Positions 7,085 through 14,248 of a stretch of DNA of 64,000 nt are shown in pieces (the stretch's first letter is position 1; each line of letters opens with the position of its first letter). The notes beneath the pieces were generated by a model. That model worked only from the letters and a program-made list of their open reading frames with translations. It did no database searches and had not been told where the DNA came from. A program made the position numbers and the translations under genes. Source of the DNA: Haloplanus sp. GDY1 (GTDB lineage: Archaea; Halobacteriota; Halobacteria; Halobacteriales; Haloferacaceae); the NCBI RefSeq assembly GCF_023703775.1, contig NZ_CP098514.1, forward strand, positions 310,001-374,000. The letters run 5' to 3'.

Positions 7085-9697
7085 ATGCCCCGGAACGACC
7101 TGACACCCGAACAGCGGGCCGCGATGGAGCGAGCGGCGGAGGAGCCACGTAGCGGTGACGTGGACGACCTGCGCACGCTCGGCTCGCTACTCGCTCACTC
7201 CGAGCCGGTGATCCGCAAGCGCGGACTCGTCGCGATGAACGCGATTCTCGATGAGGCTCCGTCCCTCGAACTCGACGCCAGCGCCGAGTCACTGCTGTCG
7301 CTACTGGCCGACGCACTCGACGACGACCTGGTGAAGGTTCGGACAGCCGCGGCGGTCGTCACCGCCCGCCTCGCTACCGTGGCCCCCGCTCAGGCGTCCG
7401 CTGCCGTCGGCCTGATTCGGGAGTTATTCGACGCCGAGTTGGCCCGGGTTCGGCACGGGGCGATCAGGGGGCTCTCCGTGCTCGCCGCCGACGCCCCCGA
7501 CACCGCCGCCGTGACAGCGATCGAGGCTCTCGTCGACCGGATCGATGTCGAACCGGAGAGGGCCGGGACCGTCCCGGCGAAAGGACTGGTGACGGTCGCC
7601 CAGGCGGCACCCGAACGGCGATCGGTCGTGGCCCGGGCGCTCGAACCGACGCCGTCGCGGGGGTGGACCGAGTCGACGCGGACGGACTGTCTCGGTGCTC
7701 TGGGGACCCTCGGGACGATCGACGCGGCAGCGGCCCGCGAGGCTCGGCGTCGCCTCCGGCCGGCGCTCGCCGACGAGTCATCCGCGGTCCGTCGGGCAGC
7801 CGTGGACGCGCTCGGGACATCGGCGACCGCGGCACCCGAGCACGCCCCGCCGGCGCTCCGGACCCTTCGACTCGTGCTCCTCGACGAGGCCACCGACGTG
7901 CGTACCGAGGCTGTCGCGGCGCTCGGGGAGATCGCGGCGACCGACGCGGCCGGGGCCACTACGGCCCTCGCCACGCTCGGAACGGCACTGGAGTCGAATC
8001 CGGCTGACGAGGTCCGCCGGACGGCTGCCGCGACCCTCGCGACGATCGAGGTACCGGGCCCGGACGACCTCGACGTGGAGCGCTCCATATCGCGAAGTCC
8101 CAGTCCACCGGCGCCGACCATCGGGGCGGTAGCCGACGACCGGCTCGCCGACGCCGGCATCGTCGGCGCGCTCTCGGCGGTGCTCACCGACCACCATCAC
8201 GACGTGCGCACGTACGCTGCCGAGGGATTGACGGGGGTCGCCGCGGCAGCCCCCGAACAGGCGGTACCAGCCGTCGGGGCGCTCGGGGACAGTTTGGCGA
8301 GTGAGGTCCGTGACGGGGACCCCCCCGAACCACCAGCCGTGGGGGATCCAGTGAACCCCGAACAGCCGCTGGCGGCGGCAGCCGCGTCCGCCCTCCGGAG
8401 GGTCGCCGCCGAGCATCCCCGGGCGGTCGCACCCGCCGTCGACGCGCTCGTCGCGGCGCTCGACGCCGACGATGCTGTCACCGTCATCGACGCGGCGCGG
8501 GCCATCGAGCGTCTGGGCGAGGCGGCTCCCGGCCAAGTCGGCCCGGCCATCGAGCCGCTGGCTCGACTCGCGGAGCAGCCACCGTCCGAGTCCGTGGAGG
8601 AGGCGACCCGCGAGACACTCACGACGATCGGCAACGCCGAGCCGGCACCGGGGGCGACGCGGTCGTCCGTTCCGGCTGCCGCTCGCGAGCGACTCGGCGT
8701 GCCGAGACAGGTGTGGCGGACCCCGGTTCGGAGGCCCGTTCCGGGCGGGTTGGCCGTCACCGGAGGGCGGGCCTGCGTCGCGACCGACGGCGGCGACCTG
8801 CTGGGGGTGGACGCGGACAGCGGCGAGTCCGAATGGCGGCGGGAACTGGACCCGACGGAGCCGTCCGCGGTCACCGCGGCCGCGGGGCCGTTCCTGGTCG
8901 GCTGTCGGGACGGGCGGGTGGTGGCCGTGGCCCCCGAGAGTGGTACGACCCGGTGGGTGTTCGATCCCGACGACCGGGCGGCGCCCGACACCCGACTCGC
9001 CGCCGCTGGCGGCACCGTCGCCGTCTGGAACGGGGCCGGCGTCCTGTACGGAATCGACGCGGCCGGGGGCACCGTCCGATGGCGGTCCGCGTTCGATCAC
9101 GACGGGAAGGCGTTCCCGACCGTGGCCGACGACACCGTCTACCTCGGAACCGGAGGTGGACGACTGGTGGCGGTCGACGCAGCGAGTGGCGCGGAGGAGT
9201 GGCGGCACGACCTCGGGGAGCCGGTGGGATCGCCGCCCGCATACGCCGGGGGCACGGTCTCCCTCGGGACGGTCGCCGGAACGGTGGTCGCTCTGGCCGG
9301 GGACGATGGCACGTCGCGCTGGCGGACGGAGTTCGACGACGCCGTCGATGTCTCCCCCGCGGTCGCGGACGGGGCGGTCTACGTCGGATGTGGCGCGGCT
9401 GGCCTCCACGCGCTCGACGCGGCTACGGGCGAGCCACGGTGGCGGGTGCAACCGGGCGGGCGGGTCGTCAGTCAGCCCGCAGTCGGCACTACCGGCGTGT
9501 ACGTCGGCACCGACGAGGGCGTGTACGCGGTCGGCGCGGAGGACGGGGAGCGGCGATGGTCCCTCGGCACTGACGGAACAGCTGTCGTCGGCCTGACCGT
9601 CTCCGACGGACCCGTCTACGCGGCGACCTGGGACGGTTCCCTGTACGCGCTCGCGGAGGCGGGCGGCGAACGGAGGTCGGCATCGGCATCACGGTGA
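7085..9697 (+). CDS. HEAT-repeat / PQQ-type beta-propeller fusion protein
   Basis: 870 residues with no signal peptide, so probably cytosolic. Residues about 20-530 are helical HEAT repeats with alternating units such as DDDLVKVRTAAAVVTARLA, DESSAVRRAAVDALGT and HHDVRTYAAEGLTGVAAAAP. A Pro-rich linker follows near 535-545. Residues about 550-860 form seven or eight beta-propeller blades of the PQQ/BamB type, each ending like GDLLGVDADSGESEWRREL or GRLVAVDAASGAEEWRHDL. Neither part has catalytic residues, so a scaffold or sensing platform is inferred. Such propellers occur fused to kinases elsewhere. Its codon use fits the chromosome. It is transcribed alone. Confidence 0.85.
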   Translation: MPRNDLTPEQRAAMERAAEEPRSGDVDDLRTLGSLLAHSEPVIRKRGLVAMNAILDEAPSLELDASAESLLSLLADALDDDLVKVRTAAAVVTARLATVAPAQASAAVGLIRELFDAELARVRHGAIRGLSVLAADAPDTAAVTAIEALVDRIDVEPERAGTVPAKGLVTVAQAAPERRSVVARALEPTPSRGWTESTRTDCLGALGTLGTIDAAAAREARRRLRPALADESSAVRRAAVDALGTSATAAPEHAPPALRTLRLVLLDEATDVRTEAVAALGEIAATDAAGATTALATLGTALESNPADEVRRTAAATLATIEVPGPDDLDVERSISRSPSPPAPTIGAVADDRLADAGIVGALSAVLTDHHHDVRTYAAEGLTGVAAAAPEQAVPAVGALGDSLASEVRDGDPPEPPAVGDPVNPEQPLAAAAASALRRVAAEHPRAVAPAVDALVAALDADDAVTVIDAARAIERLGEAAPGQVGPAIEPLARLAEQPPSESVEEATRETLTTIGNAEPAPGATRSSVPAAARERLGVPRQVWRTPVRRPVPGGLAVTGGRACVATDGGDLLGVDADSGESEWRRELDPTEPSAVTAAAGPFLVGCRDGRVVAVAPESGTTRWVFDPDDRAAPDTRLAAAGGTVAVWNGAGVLYGIDAAGGTVRWRSAFDHDGKAFPTVADDTVYLGTGGGRLVAVDAASGAEEWRHDLGEPVGSPPAYAGGTVSLGTVAGTVVALAGDDGTSRWRTEFDDAVDVSPAVADGAVYVGCGAAGLHALDAATGEPRWRVQPGGRVVSQPAVGTTGVYVGTDEGVYAVGAEDGERRWSLGTDGTAVVGLTVSDGPVYAATWDGSLYALAEAGGERRSASASR

Positions 9698-9979
9698 CCT
9701 CCCGGCACGACTCCGCACGACGATTGTCGGAATTCGTCTGTGAGGCCGGGACCGGCACCGGGAGCGGGCACCATCCGAATCGCTATACCCGCTCGGCGAC
9801 CTGAATCGGTCGTCGGTCGACGATTCGGATCGCTCGTAACCCCTCTGGATCCGGCGATCGACCCGTATCGAGGGAGTCACTCCCGGAAGCAGCTCCCGTC
9901 GAAAAACCGGCACTGAGTGTCGCGAATTCACCCGTCTGTTTAAACGGGACTCGACGCTCTCCAGACGAGGTATCTTCGC

Positions 9980-10010
9980 GTTCCAGAGCTACCCTTGTGG
10001 GATTGTAGCA
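9980..10010 (+). repeat. CRISPR-repeat-like 31-mer, copy 1
   Basis: This 31-base sequence recurs at 10800-10830 with a single change. It begins GTTCCAGAG, contains CCCTTGTGGGATTG and ends GTAGCA. It closely resembles haloarchaeal type I-B CRISPR repeats as I remember them. The differing bases create matching arms GCTAC and GTAGC outside the CCC/GGG stem. Only a single copy sits here, so it is not an array. Confidence 0.7.
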
Positions 10011-10125
10011 CCACATTAAGCCAAAAGCGGTGTGTGATTCGTTCGAGGAAGCAAATGACCCAGAGAACCTAATCACACTCTGTCGCGAATGTCATGCCGA
10101 GAAGGAGAACGTCGACTGGCTCTAA
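10009..10125 (+). pseudogene. C-terminal remnant of an HNH endonuclease
   Basis: In frame after a stop at 10006-10008, the sequence encodes HHIKPKAVCDSFEEAND, then PENLITLCRECHAEKE and a stop at 10123-10125. This is the core of an HNH nuclease: the His pair, the Asn and the final CxxCH. The N-terminal zinc-finger part is missing, and there is no start codon in position, so this is a broken gene. HNH genes of this type are common in mobile elements and restriction loci. The upstream break coincides with repeat copy 1. Confidence 0.75.
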
Positions 10126-10164
10126 CCGACCTTTCACCGCCGACCGGCGTAAGTTAGATGCGTC

Positions 10165-10183
10165 TGTATGCAGTCTGCATACA
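10165..10183. promoter_or_regulatory. Perfect palindrome (likely VapB operator)
   Basis: TGTATGCA, a 3-base spacer GTC, then TGCATACA: perfect 8-base arms ending one base before the vapB ATG at 10185. Antitoxins with ribbon-helix-helix DNA-binding ends usually repress their own operon through such a site. Autoregulation here is inferred from position and symmetry. Confidence 0.65.
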
Positions 10184-10184
10184 C

Positions 10185-10382
10185 ATGAGTACGTCCATTC
10201 GAGTCTCGGACGACACAAAAGAGATGCTGGAGAGCCTGAAGCGTGATGACGAGACGTTTGATGAGCTTCTCGAACGACTCGCACAGAGCGAGAAACCCAT
10301 CAACGTCGGCGCGTGGAGTGAAGAGGAAGCCGACCGCGCACGGGAGGCTGTGGAGCGTTCTCGGGAGAGTTTCGAACGGTGA
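10185..10382 (+). CDS. vapB: VapB-type antitoxin
   Basis: 65 residues. The N-terminus, MSTSIRVSDDTKEMLESLKR, is a ribbon-helix-helix DNA-binding strand and helix of the archaeal VapB/DUF7557-like type. The C-terminal acidic helix (WSEEEADRAREAVERSRESFE) would wrap the toxin. The stop overlaps the toxin start in GTGA at 10379-10382, which implies translational coupling. The start at 10185 follows directly after a perfect palindrome. Confidence 0.88.
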   Translation: MSTSIRVSDDTKEMLESLKRDDETFDELLERLAQSEKPINVGAWSEEEADRAREAVERSRESFER

Positions 10383-10777
10383 CCTTCCTCGATTCCTCCG
10401 TTATCGTCGACATGCTCGAAGGCGTCCCGGATGTCGTCGAGTACGTCGAAGACCGCGGGCAGCCCTACCTTACGTCGTCGCTCTGCGTCTTCGAGGTGAT
10501 CGACGGGGAAGTCGGCTCGGGAGAACCCGATGTTGTCGGCGTTCGGCAGGAGTTCGGTGGCGTTCGCTCACTTGACCTGAACGAGCGGATCGCCATGGAG
10601 GCCGGCCGGATGCAAGACAGGCTGCTGGACGACGGCGAACGAATGGCTGCCCGCGACCTCCTGATCGCCGCGACTGCGCGGTCCACGGGAGATGAACTCA
10701 TCGTCGCCGACAGCGACTTCGAAACCAGACACCTATCCGACGTGATGGACGTGACGAACCTCCGCGCTGAAGACTGA
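10379..10777 (+). CDS. vapC: VapC-type PIN-domain ribonuclease toxin
   Basis: 132 residues from a GTG start. The PIN fold has acidic metal-binding residues in the expected places: Asp5 (FLDSSVIVDML), Glu near 39 (CVFEVIDGE), Asp near 93 (AARDLLIAATA) and Asp near 111-113 (IVADSDFE). Family members cut tRNA or rRNA and are held inactive by VapB. The pair sits in an accessory patch between two CRISPR-repeat-like sequences, beside a nuclease remnant and close to a tRNA gene. This is consistent with horizontal acquisition. Confidence 0.9.
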   Translation: MTFLDSSVIVDMLEGVPDVVEYVEDRGQPYLTSSLCVFEVIDGEVGSGEPDVVGVRQEFGGVRSLDLNERIAMEAGRMQDRLLDDGERMAARDLLIAATARSTGDELIVADSDFETRHLSDVMDVTNLRAED

Positions 10778-10799
10778 GAACGGCGCCAGTTGGAAACCT

Positions 10800-10830
10800 G
10801 TTCCAGAGCTACCCCTGTGGGATTGTAGCA
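10800..10830 (+). repeat. CRISPR-repeat-like 31-mer, copy 2
   Basis: It matches the copy at 9980-10010 at 30 of 31 positions (CCCCTGTGGG replaces CCCTTGTGGG), in the same orientation, 820 bases downstream. It lies 23 bases after the vapC stop, so the hairpin could also act as a terminator. Confidence 0.7.
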
Positions 10831-11218
10831 TGTCGTGTCACCTCGGAAGCCGCCGTCGCCGCGGAATACCATCGGAGTTGAGTTGGCATAGAGGGCAGGA
10901 CGGATCTCACCAGTAGTTCCGATCTTTCGTCGCAGTAACGGATATGGAATCAGACGCTCCTCAATGAGGAACCAGCCACTTACATCCATACTGACGCAGT
11001 TGACAAATGATTAGCGCGATATCGCGTACCGTACGTTTATTGTCATTTCGCTTATTTCACTGGATGTAACTCGCATACGGCATGGGGGGCACCACCGAGA
11101 CGGTAGGAAATCGCGGGTGCAAATATTGCCGGACGTTGGCGGTTGAGCGGCGCTTGGAGAGTGGTTTCTTTAAAATGAACTCTACGCCGTCCGTCCAATC
11201 CGCTGACCACCGAAGGTG

Positions 11219-11232
11219 GATGGACTCGCCGG
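11219..11232. repeat. Partial duplicate of the tRNA-Ala 3' end (possible att scar)
   Basis: GATGGACTCGCCGG is repeated exactly at 11342-11355, where it covers the 3' end of tRNA-Ala. Similarity continues weakly beyond the exact match (ATTGTGAACCACGGG against ATTTGAACCCGGGG). This is the kind of trace left by integration of an element at a tRNA gene. Confidence 0.45.
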
Positions 11233-11343
11233 CATTGTGAACCACGGGAAGACGGTCGCCTCGCTCCGCTCGGCGCTCCGACTTCCCTGATTAAAATCCC
11301 GGCTCGACCATTCTCACTCCCTCGTAAAACTCGGTCACTCCGA

Positions 11344-11415
11344 TGGACTCGCCGGGATTTGAACCCGGGGCCTCTCCCATGCCAAGGGAGTGATCTACCC
11401 CTGATCTACGAGCCC
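11344..11415 (-). tRNA. tRNA-Ala (anticodon GGC)
   Basis: The minus strand reads GGGCTCG (acceptor), a D arm around AGGGGTA with GATC arms, an anticodon stem CTCCC/GGGAG with loop TTGGCAT, a T arm CCGGG-TTCAAAT-CCCGG, acceptor CGAGTCC and discriminator A. The anticodon GGC reads alanine GCC codons. The CCA end is not encoded. A TATA-like ccttattatcc on the minus strand at 11441-11453 lies about 30 bases before the 5' end. Confidence 0.93.
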
Positions 11416-11440
11416 GCGTCGCATCGAACCGTACCGCGGT

Positions 11441-11453
11441 CCGGATAATAAGG
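11441..11453 (-). promoter_or_regulatory. TATA-like promoter of tRNA-Ala
   Basis: The minus-strand sequence CCTTATTATCCGG sits 26-38 bases upstream of the tRNA 5' end at 11415, in G+C-rich surroundings. This is the normal position of an archaeal TATA box. Confidence 0.5.
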
Positions 11454-11675
11454 CCTTCGGATCGGCCGTCGCGTTCGAGACGCCGTCGCACGGGCGCGTT
11501 GGTGTCGAATCCCCGCGGATTCGAAACCGTTTAGTGCGCGACCGTAAAGGGTCAGACGGGAACGGCACGACCGCAAATCCGACTCGCCCGCAGGGCTTGG
11601 GATTGCGGTAGTGCGTGTACCGGCAGCCGCCGGTCACGGATACGCTTCTGCGGTCTGTGCGGTTCCAATCAATCT

Positions 11676-12143
11676 ATGGCACGAATGCACACCCGCCGCC
11701 GTGGCTCGTCCGGTTCGGACAAGCCGGTGGCAGACGACCCTCCGGAGTGGAGCGACGTAGACGAGGAAGAGATCGAAGCGCGCGTGGTCGAACTCGCCGA
11801 GCAGGGGCACGACCCGAGCGTCATCGGGATGAAACTGCGTGACGAGGGCGTGAAGGGGACGCCGATCCCCGACGTGAAGTTGGCGACGGGCCGGAAGATC
11901 ACGGAGATCCTGGAGGCCCACGACGCCGCGCCGGAGCTGCCCGAGGACCTGCGCAACCTGATGGAGCGGGCGATTCGCCTGCGCGAGCACATGGACGAGA
12001 ACCCCCAGGACCACCAGAACAAGCGCGCGCTCCAGAACACGGAGTCGAAGATCCGTCGCCTGGTGGACTACTACCGCGGCGACGCGCTGGACGAGGACTT
12101 CACCTACAGTTACGACGTCGCCGTCGAACTGCTGGAGGAGTAG
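11676..12143 (+). CDS. rps15: 30S ribosomal protein S15 (uS15)
   Basis: 155 residues, the length of archaeal/eukaryotic-type S15 with its N-terminal extension (MARMHTRRRGSSGSDKPV). The core S15 helices are clear: RNLMERAIRLREHMDENPQD and the signature NKRALQNTESKIRRLVDYYR, which binds 16S rRNA. It heads a cluster with the recJ-like gene, pcc1 and rps3ae, a gene order shared by haloarchaea. The downstream start follows the stop directly. Confidence 0.96.
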   Translation: MARMHTRRRGSSGSDKPVADDPPEWSDVDEEEIEARVVELAEQGHDPSVIGMKLRDEGVKGTPIPDVKLATGRKITEILEAHDAAPELPEDLRNLMERAIRLREHMDENPQDHQNKRALQNTESKIRRLVDYYRGDALDEDFTYSYDVAVELLEE

Positions 12144-13295
12144 ATGTCCACCGCGCCCGCCACCGTCGAGGACGCCGACGCCGGCGAACTCGCCGCCGCG
12201 GTCCGCGAGGCCCCCTTCGTCGGGGTCGTCGCGGCCGCGGACGGCGATTCGCTGGCCGCCAGCGGCGTCCTCGCGCGGGCGCTCGGGGAGCGATCCACCC
12301 CGTTCCAGGTGCGCGTCGATCCGGTGCCCGACCCGCTGCCGGGCGACGGCGACGACCTCGTCGTCGGCCTCGGCGTGGGCGGGGGTGACCTCTCACTCGC
12401 CGGCGACGACCGGCCGGTGAGCGTCGGGGCCGCGGCGGCGGCGCGCGAACTCGGCGTCGACCCCGATCCGGTTCTGGCGCTCGCCGGCGTCGCCGCCGCG
12501 GGCCGCCCCGTCGGCGACGCGGCGTCGCTGCTGGAATCCGCGGAGCGACGAACCGCGGTCGAGCGCCGACCGGGTGTGGCGATTCCGACGCCCGATCCGG
12601 CGGACGGGCTCGCACACTCGACGCTGGTCTCGGCGTCGCCGTCCGGAGATCCCGAAGCGGCCGAGGCGACGCTCGCGGACCTGGGCGTGTCGGCGGAGCC
12701 GAGCGACGAGGAGCGTCGCCGCCTCGCCTCGTGGCTGGCGGTCGAGGCGTCGGCGTCGTCGGCGCGGGCCGCCGAGGCGGTCGAGCGGGCGCTCCACCCG
12801 TACGCGACCCCCGACGGTCGGTTCGCGACGGTCGGCGGCTTCGGCGACGCCCTCGACGCGGCCGCGCGCGAGCGGCCGGGGTCGGGCGTCGCCCTCGCCA
12901 TCCGCGACGGCGACGCGGCGCGGGTGGCGACCCTCGACGCCTGGCGGGCCCACGGTCGTGCGGTCCACGGAGCGCTCGCGGACGCGACGACGGGCCGATA
13001 CGACGGCGTCTTCGTCGCCCGCGTCGAGGAGGGTAATCCGGGACGACTCGGGACGGTCGCTCGACTCTGTCGGGACTTTCGATCGCCGGAACCCGTCGCC
13101 CTGGCCGTCGGAGACGACGCGGCCGCGGCGGCGAGTACGGCGGACGCCGCCCTGGACCGGGCGATGGCCGAGGCGGTGCGAGCGGTCGACGCGGACGGAC
13201 GCAGCGTCGGTGGCTCCCGGCGGGCGACGGCGCGGTTCGGCGGTGCGGTCGAAGTATCGCGGTTGATCACGGCGTTCAGGGAGGCGCTGGAATGA
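12144..13295 (+). CDS. RecJ-like / DHH-superfamily protein, probably catalytically degenerate
   Basis: 383 residues, starting on the base after the rps15 stop. Its place between rps15 and pcc1 is that of haloarchaeal RecJ-like (Cdc45/GAN-related) genes. The first motif is weakened: AADGDSLAASG in place of DxDGD. I see no DHH triad where motif III should be (SLAGDDRPVSVGAAAA). The C-terminal part (GSGVALAIRDGD ... PEPVALAVGDD) resembles a DHHA1-type nucleic-acid-binding domain. It may be a structural partner of GINS/MCM rather than a nuclease; this role is inferred from the family, not shown here. Confidence 0.75.
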   Translation: MSTAPATVEDADAGELAAAVREAPFVGVVAAADGDSLAASGVLARALGERSTPFQVRVDPVPDPLPGDGDDLVVGLGVGGGDLSLAGDDRPVSVGAAAAARELGVDPDPVLALAGVAAAGRPVGDAASLLESAERRTAVERRPGVAIPTPDPADGLAHSTLVSASPSGDPEAAEATLADLGVSAEPSDEERRRLASWLAVEASASSARAAEAVERALHPYATPDGRFATVGGFGDALDAAARERPGSGVALAIRDGDAARVATLDAWRAHGRAVHGALADATTGRYDGVFVARVEEGNPGRLGTVARLCRDFRSPEPVALAVGDDAAAAASTADAALDRAMAEAVRAVDADGRSVGGSRRATARFGGAVEVSRLITAFREALE

Positions 13296-13528
13296 GACGC
13301 GCCTGCGTGGAGACGACCCACGACGACGCCTCGACGGTGGCGGCCGCACTCCGGCCGGACAACACGCCGTCGATGTCGACGAGCGTGGCGGACGACGTCG
13401 TCCGCACGGTCGTCGAGCGCGAGACTGCGGGCGGTCTGCAGTCGACCGTGGACGACTACGTGGTGAACCTGACGGTCGCGGAGACCGTCGCACGAACGGC
13501 ACGCGAACACGGACACAACCATGAGTGA
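13292..13528 (+). CDS. KEOPS complex subunit Pcc1
   Basis: 78 residues overlapping the preceding gene by ATGA. Pcc1 is the small dimerising subunit of KEOPS, which makes the t6A modification on tRNAs reading ANN codons. The family pattern is present: a beta hairpin, then the alpha-helical RPDNTPSMSTSVADDVVRT and the end DDYVVNLTVAETVAR. Its length and position before rps3ae agree with other haloarchaea. The end overlaps the rps3ae start by 8 bases. Confidence 0.85.
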   Translation: MRRACVETTHDDASTVAAALRPDNTPSMSTSVADDVVRTVVERETAGGLQSTVDDYVVNLTVAETVARTAREHGHNHE

Positions 13529-14165
13529 ACGCTCAGTATCCAAGCAGAAACGCGGCAAGCGCTGGTACACCATCTTCGCCCCGGAGCAGTACGACCGGGC
13601 GGAACTCGGCCAGACGGTTGCCGACGAACCGGAGAAGATCATCGGACGAACCATCGAGACGACCCTCGGCGAACTCAACGACGACGCCGGGGCGAACAAC
13701 ACCAAGCTCACGTTCAAGATCACGGACGTGGGGTCGGACTCCGCCTACACGGAGTTCGTGAAGCACGAACTCACGCGGGATTACCTGCGGAGCCTCGTGC
13801 GCCGCGGCGCCTCGAAGATCGACGCGACCGTGACGGTCCTGACGACGGACGACTACCGCGTTCGCGTCCAGCCCGTCGCGTTCACGACGAAGAAGGCCGA
13901 CCGCAGCCAGGAGCAGGCCATCCGGCGGGTCATGATCGACCTCGTCGAGGAGGCGGCGGCCGAGCGCGACTTCGAGTCCTTCGTCGAGAGCTGTGTCGAG
14001 GGGCGCCTCTCCTCGGCCATCTACGGCGAGGCCAAGACCATCTACCCGCTTCGCCGGGTCGAGGTCCAGAAGCTCACCCTCGAAGCGCGACCCGAGGAGG
14101 TCGCCGCGGAAGAGGAGGCGGCGGTCGACGTCGACGAGGAAGACGTCGCCGTCGACGAGGACTGA
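13521..14165 (+). CDS. rps3ae: 30S ribosomal protein S3Ae (eS1)
   Basis: 214 residues. The start MSERSVSKQKRGKRWYTIFA and the conserved segments GRTIETTLGELNDD, KHELTRDYLRSLVRRGASKI and YPLRRVEVQKL identify archaeal eS1. The C-terminus is a strongly acidic tail typical of halophilic ribosomal proteins (EEEAAVDVDEEDVAVDED). It is co-transcribed with pcc1 and the upstream genes. Confidence 0.95.
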   Translation: MSERSVSKQKRGKRWYTIFAPEQYDRAELGQTVADEPEKIIGRTIETTLGELNDDAGANNTKLTFKITDVGSDSAYTEFVKHELTRDYLRSLVRRGASKIDATVTVLTTDDYRVRVQPVAFTTKKADRSQEQAIRRVMIDLVEEAAAERDFESFVESCVEGRLSSAIYGEAKTIYPLRRVEVQKLTLEARPEEVAAEEEAAVDVDEEDVAVDED

Positions 14166-14234
14166 GGTCCGAGCCGCGATCTTTTTCGACGGGCGCCGCG
14201 ACCGCGTAGCCGAACGCTTATCGCCGACCAGTTT

Positions 14235-14248
14235 TTAGGTGTCCCTAA
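14235..14248. promoter_or_regulatory. TTAGG-N4-CCTAA palindrome at a histidine-kinase start
   Basis: TTAGG, TGTC, CCTAA forms perfect 5-base arms ending directly before the ATG at 14249. The half-sites are the same as in the box at 22396-22411 and resemble operators of DtxR/SirR-type metal-dependent repressors. Only one such site is seen for this gene, so metal control is a suggestion. Confidence 0.5.

Larger units (their letters stand above)
9698..10184. other. Intergenic segment with inverted repeat, repeat copy 1 and a nuclease remnant
   Basis: About 490 bases. An exact 10-base inverted repeat is at 9773-9782 and 9821-9830 (ATCCGAATCG and its complement), 38 bases apart. The first CRISPR-repeat-like 31-mer is at 9980-10010 and an HNH nuclease remnant lies at 10009-10125. 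From about 9930 the DNA is visibly less G+C-rich than the flanking genes, which suggests acquired sequence. Confidence 0.6.
10778..11343. other. Intergenic accessory segment upstream of tRNA-Ala 3' end
   Basis: About 565 bases with distinctly lower G+C than the rest. It contains repeat copy 2 (10800-10830), a 12-base palindrome CGCGATATCGCG at 11015-11026 and a partial copy of the tRNA 3' end at 11219-11232. Short frames exist on the minus strand but have no recognisable family. The stretch looks like decayed mobile DNA. Confidence 0.55.

Noticed and set aside
9980-10830. A CRISPR array made of the two 31-mers
   Set aside because: Only two copies lie 820 bases apart with ordinary genes between them; there are no regular spacers and no cas genes. 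Recorded as repeats, not as an array.
11057-11245. A 62-codon minus-strand frame ending near tRNA-Ala
   Set aside because: No family, poor codon use and overlap with the tRNA-derived repeat; likely decayed DNA.
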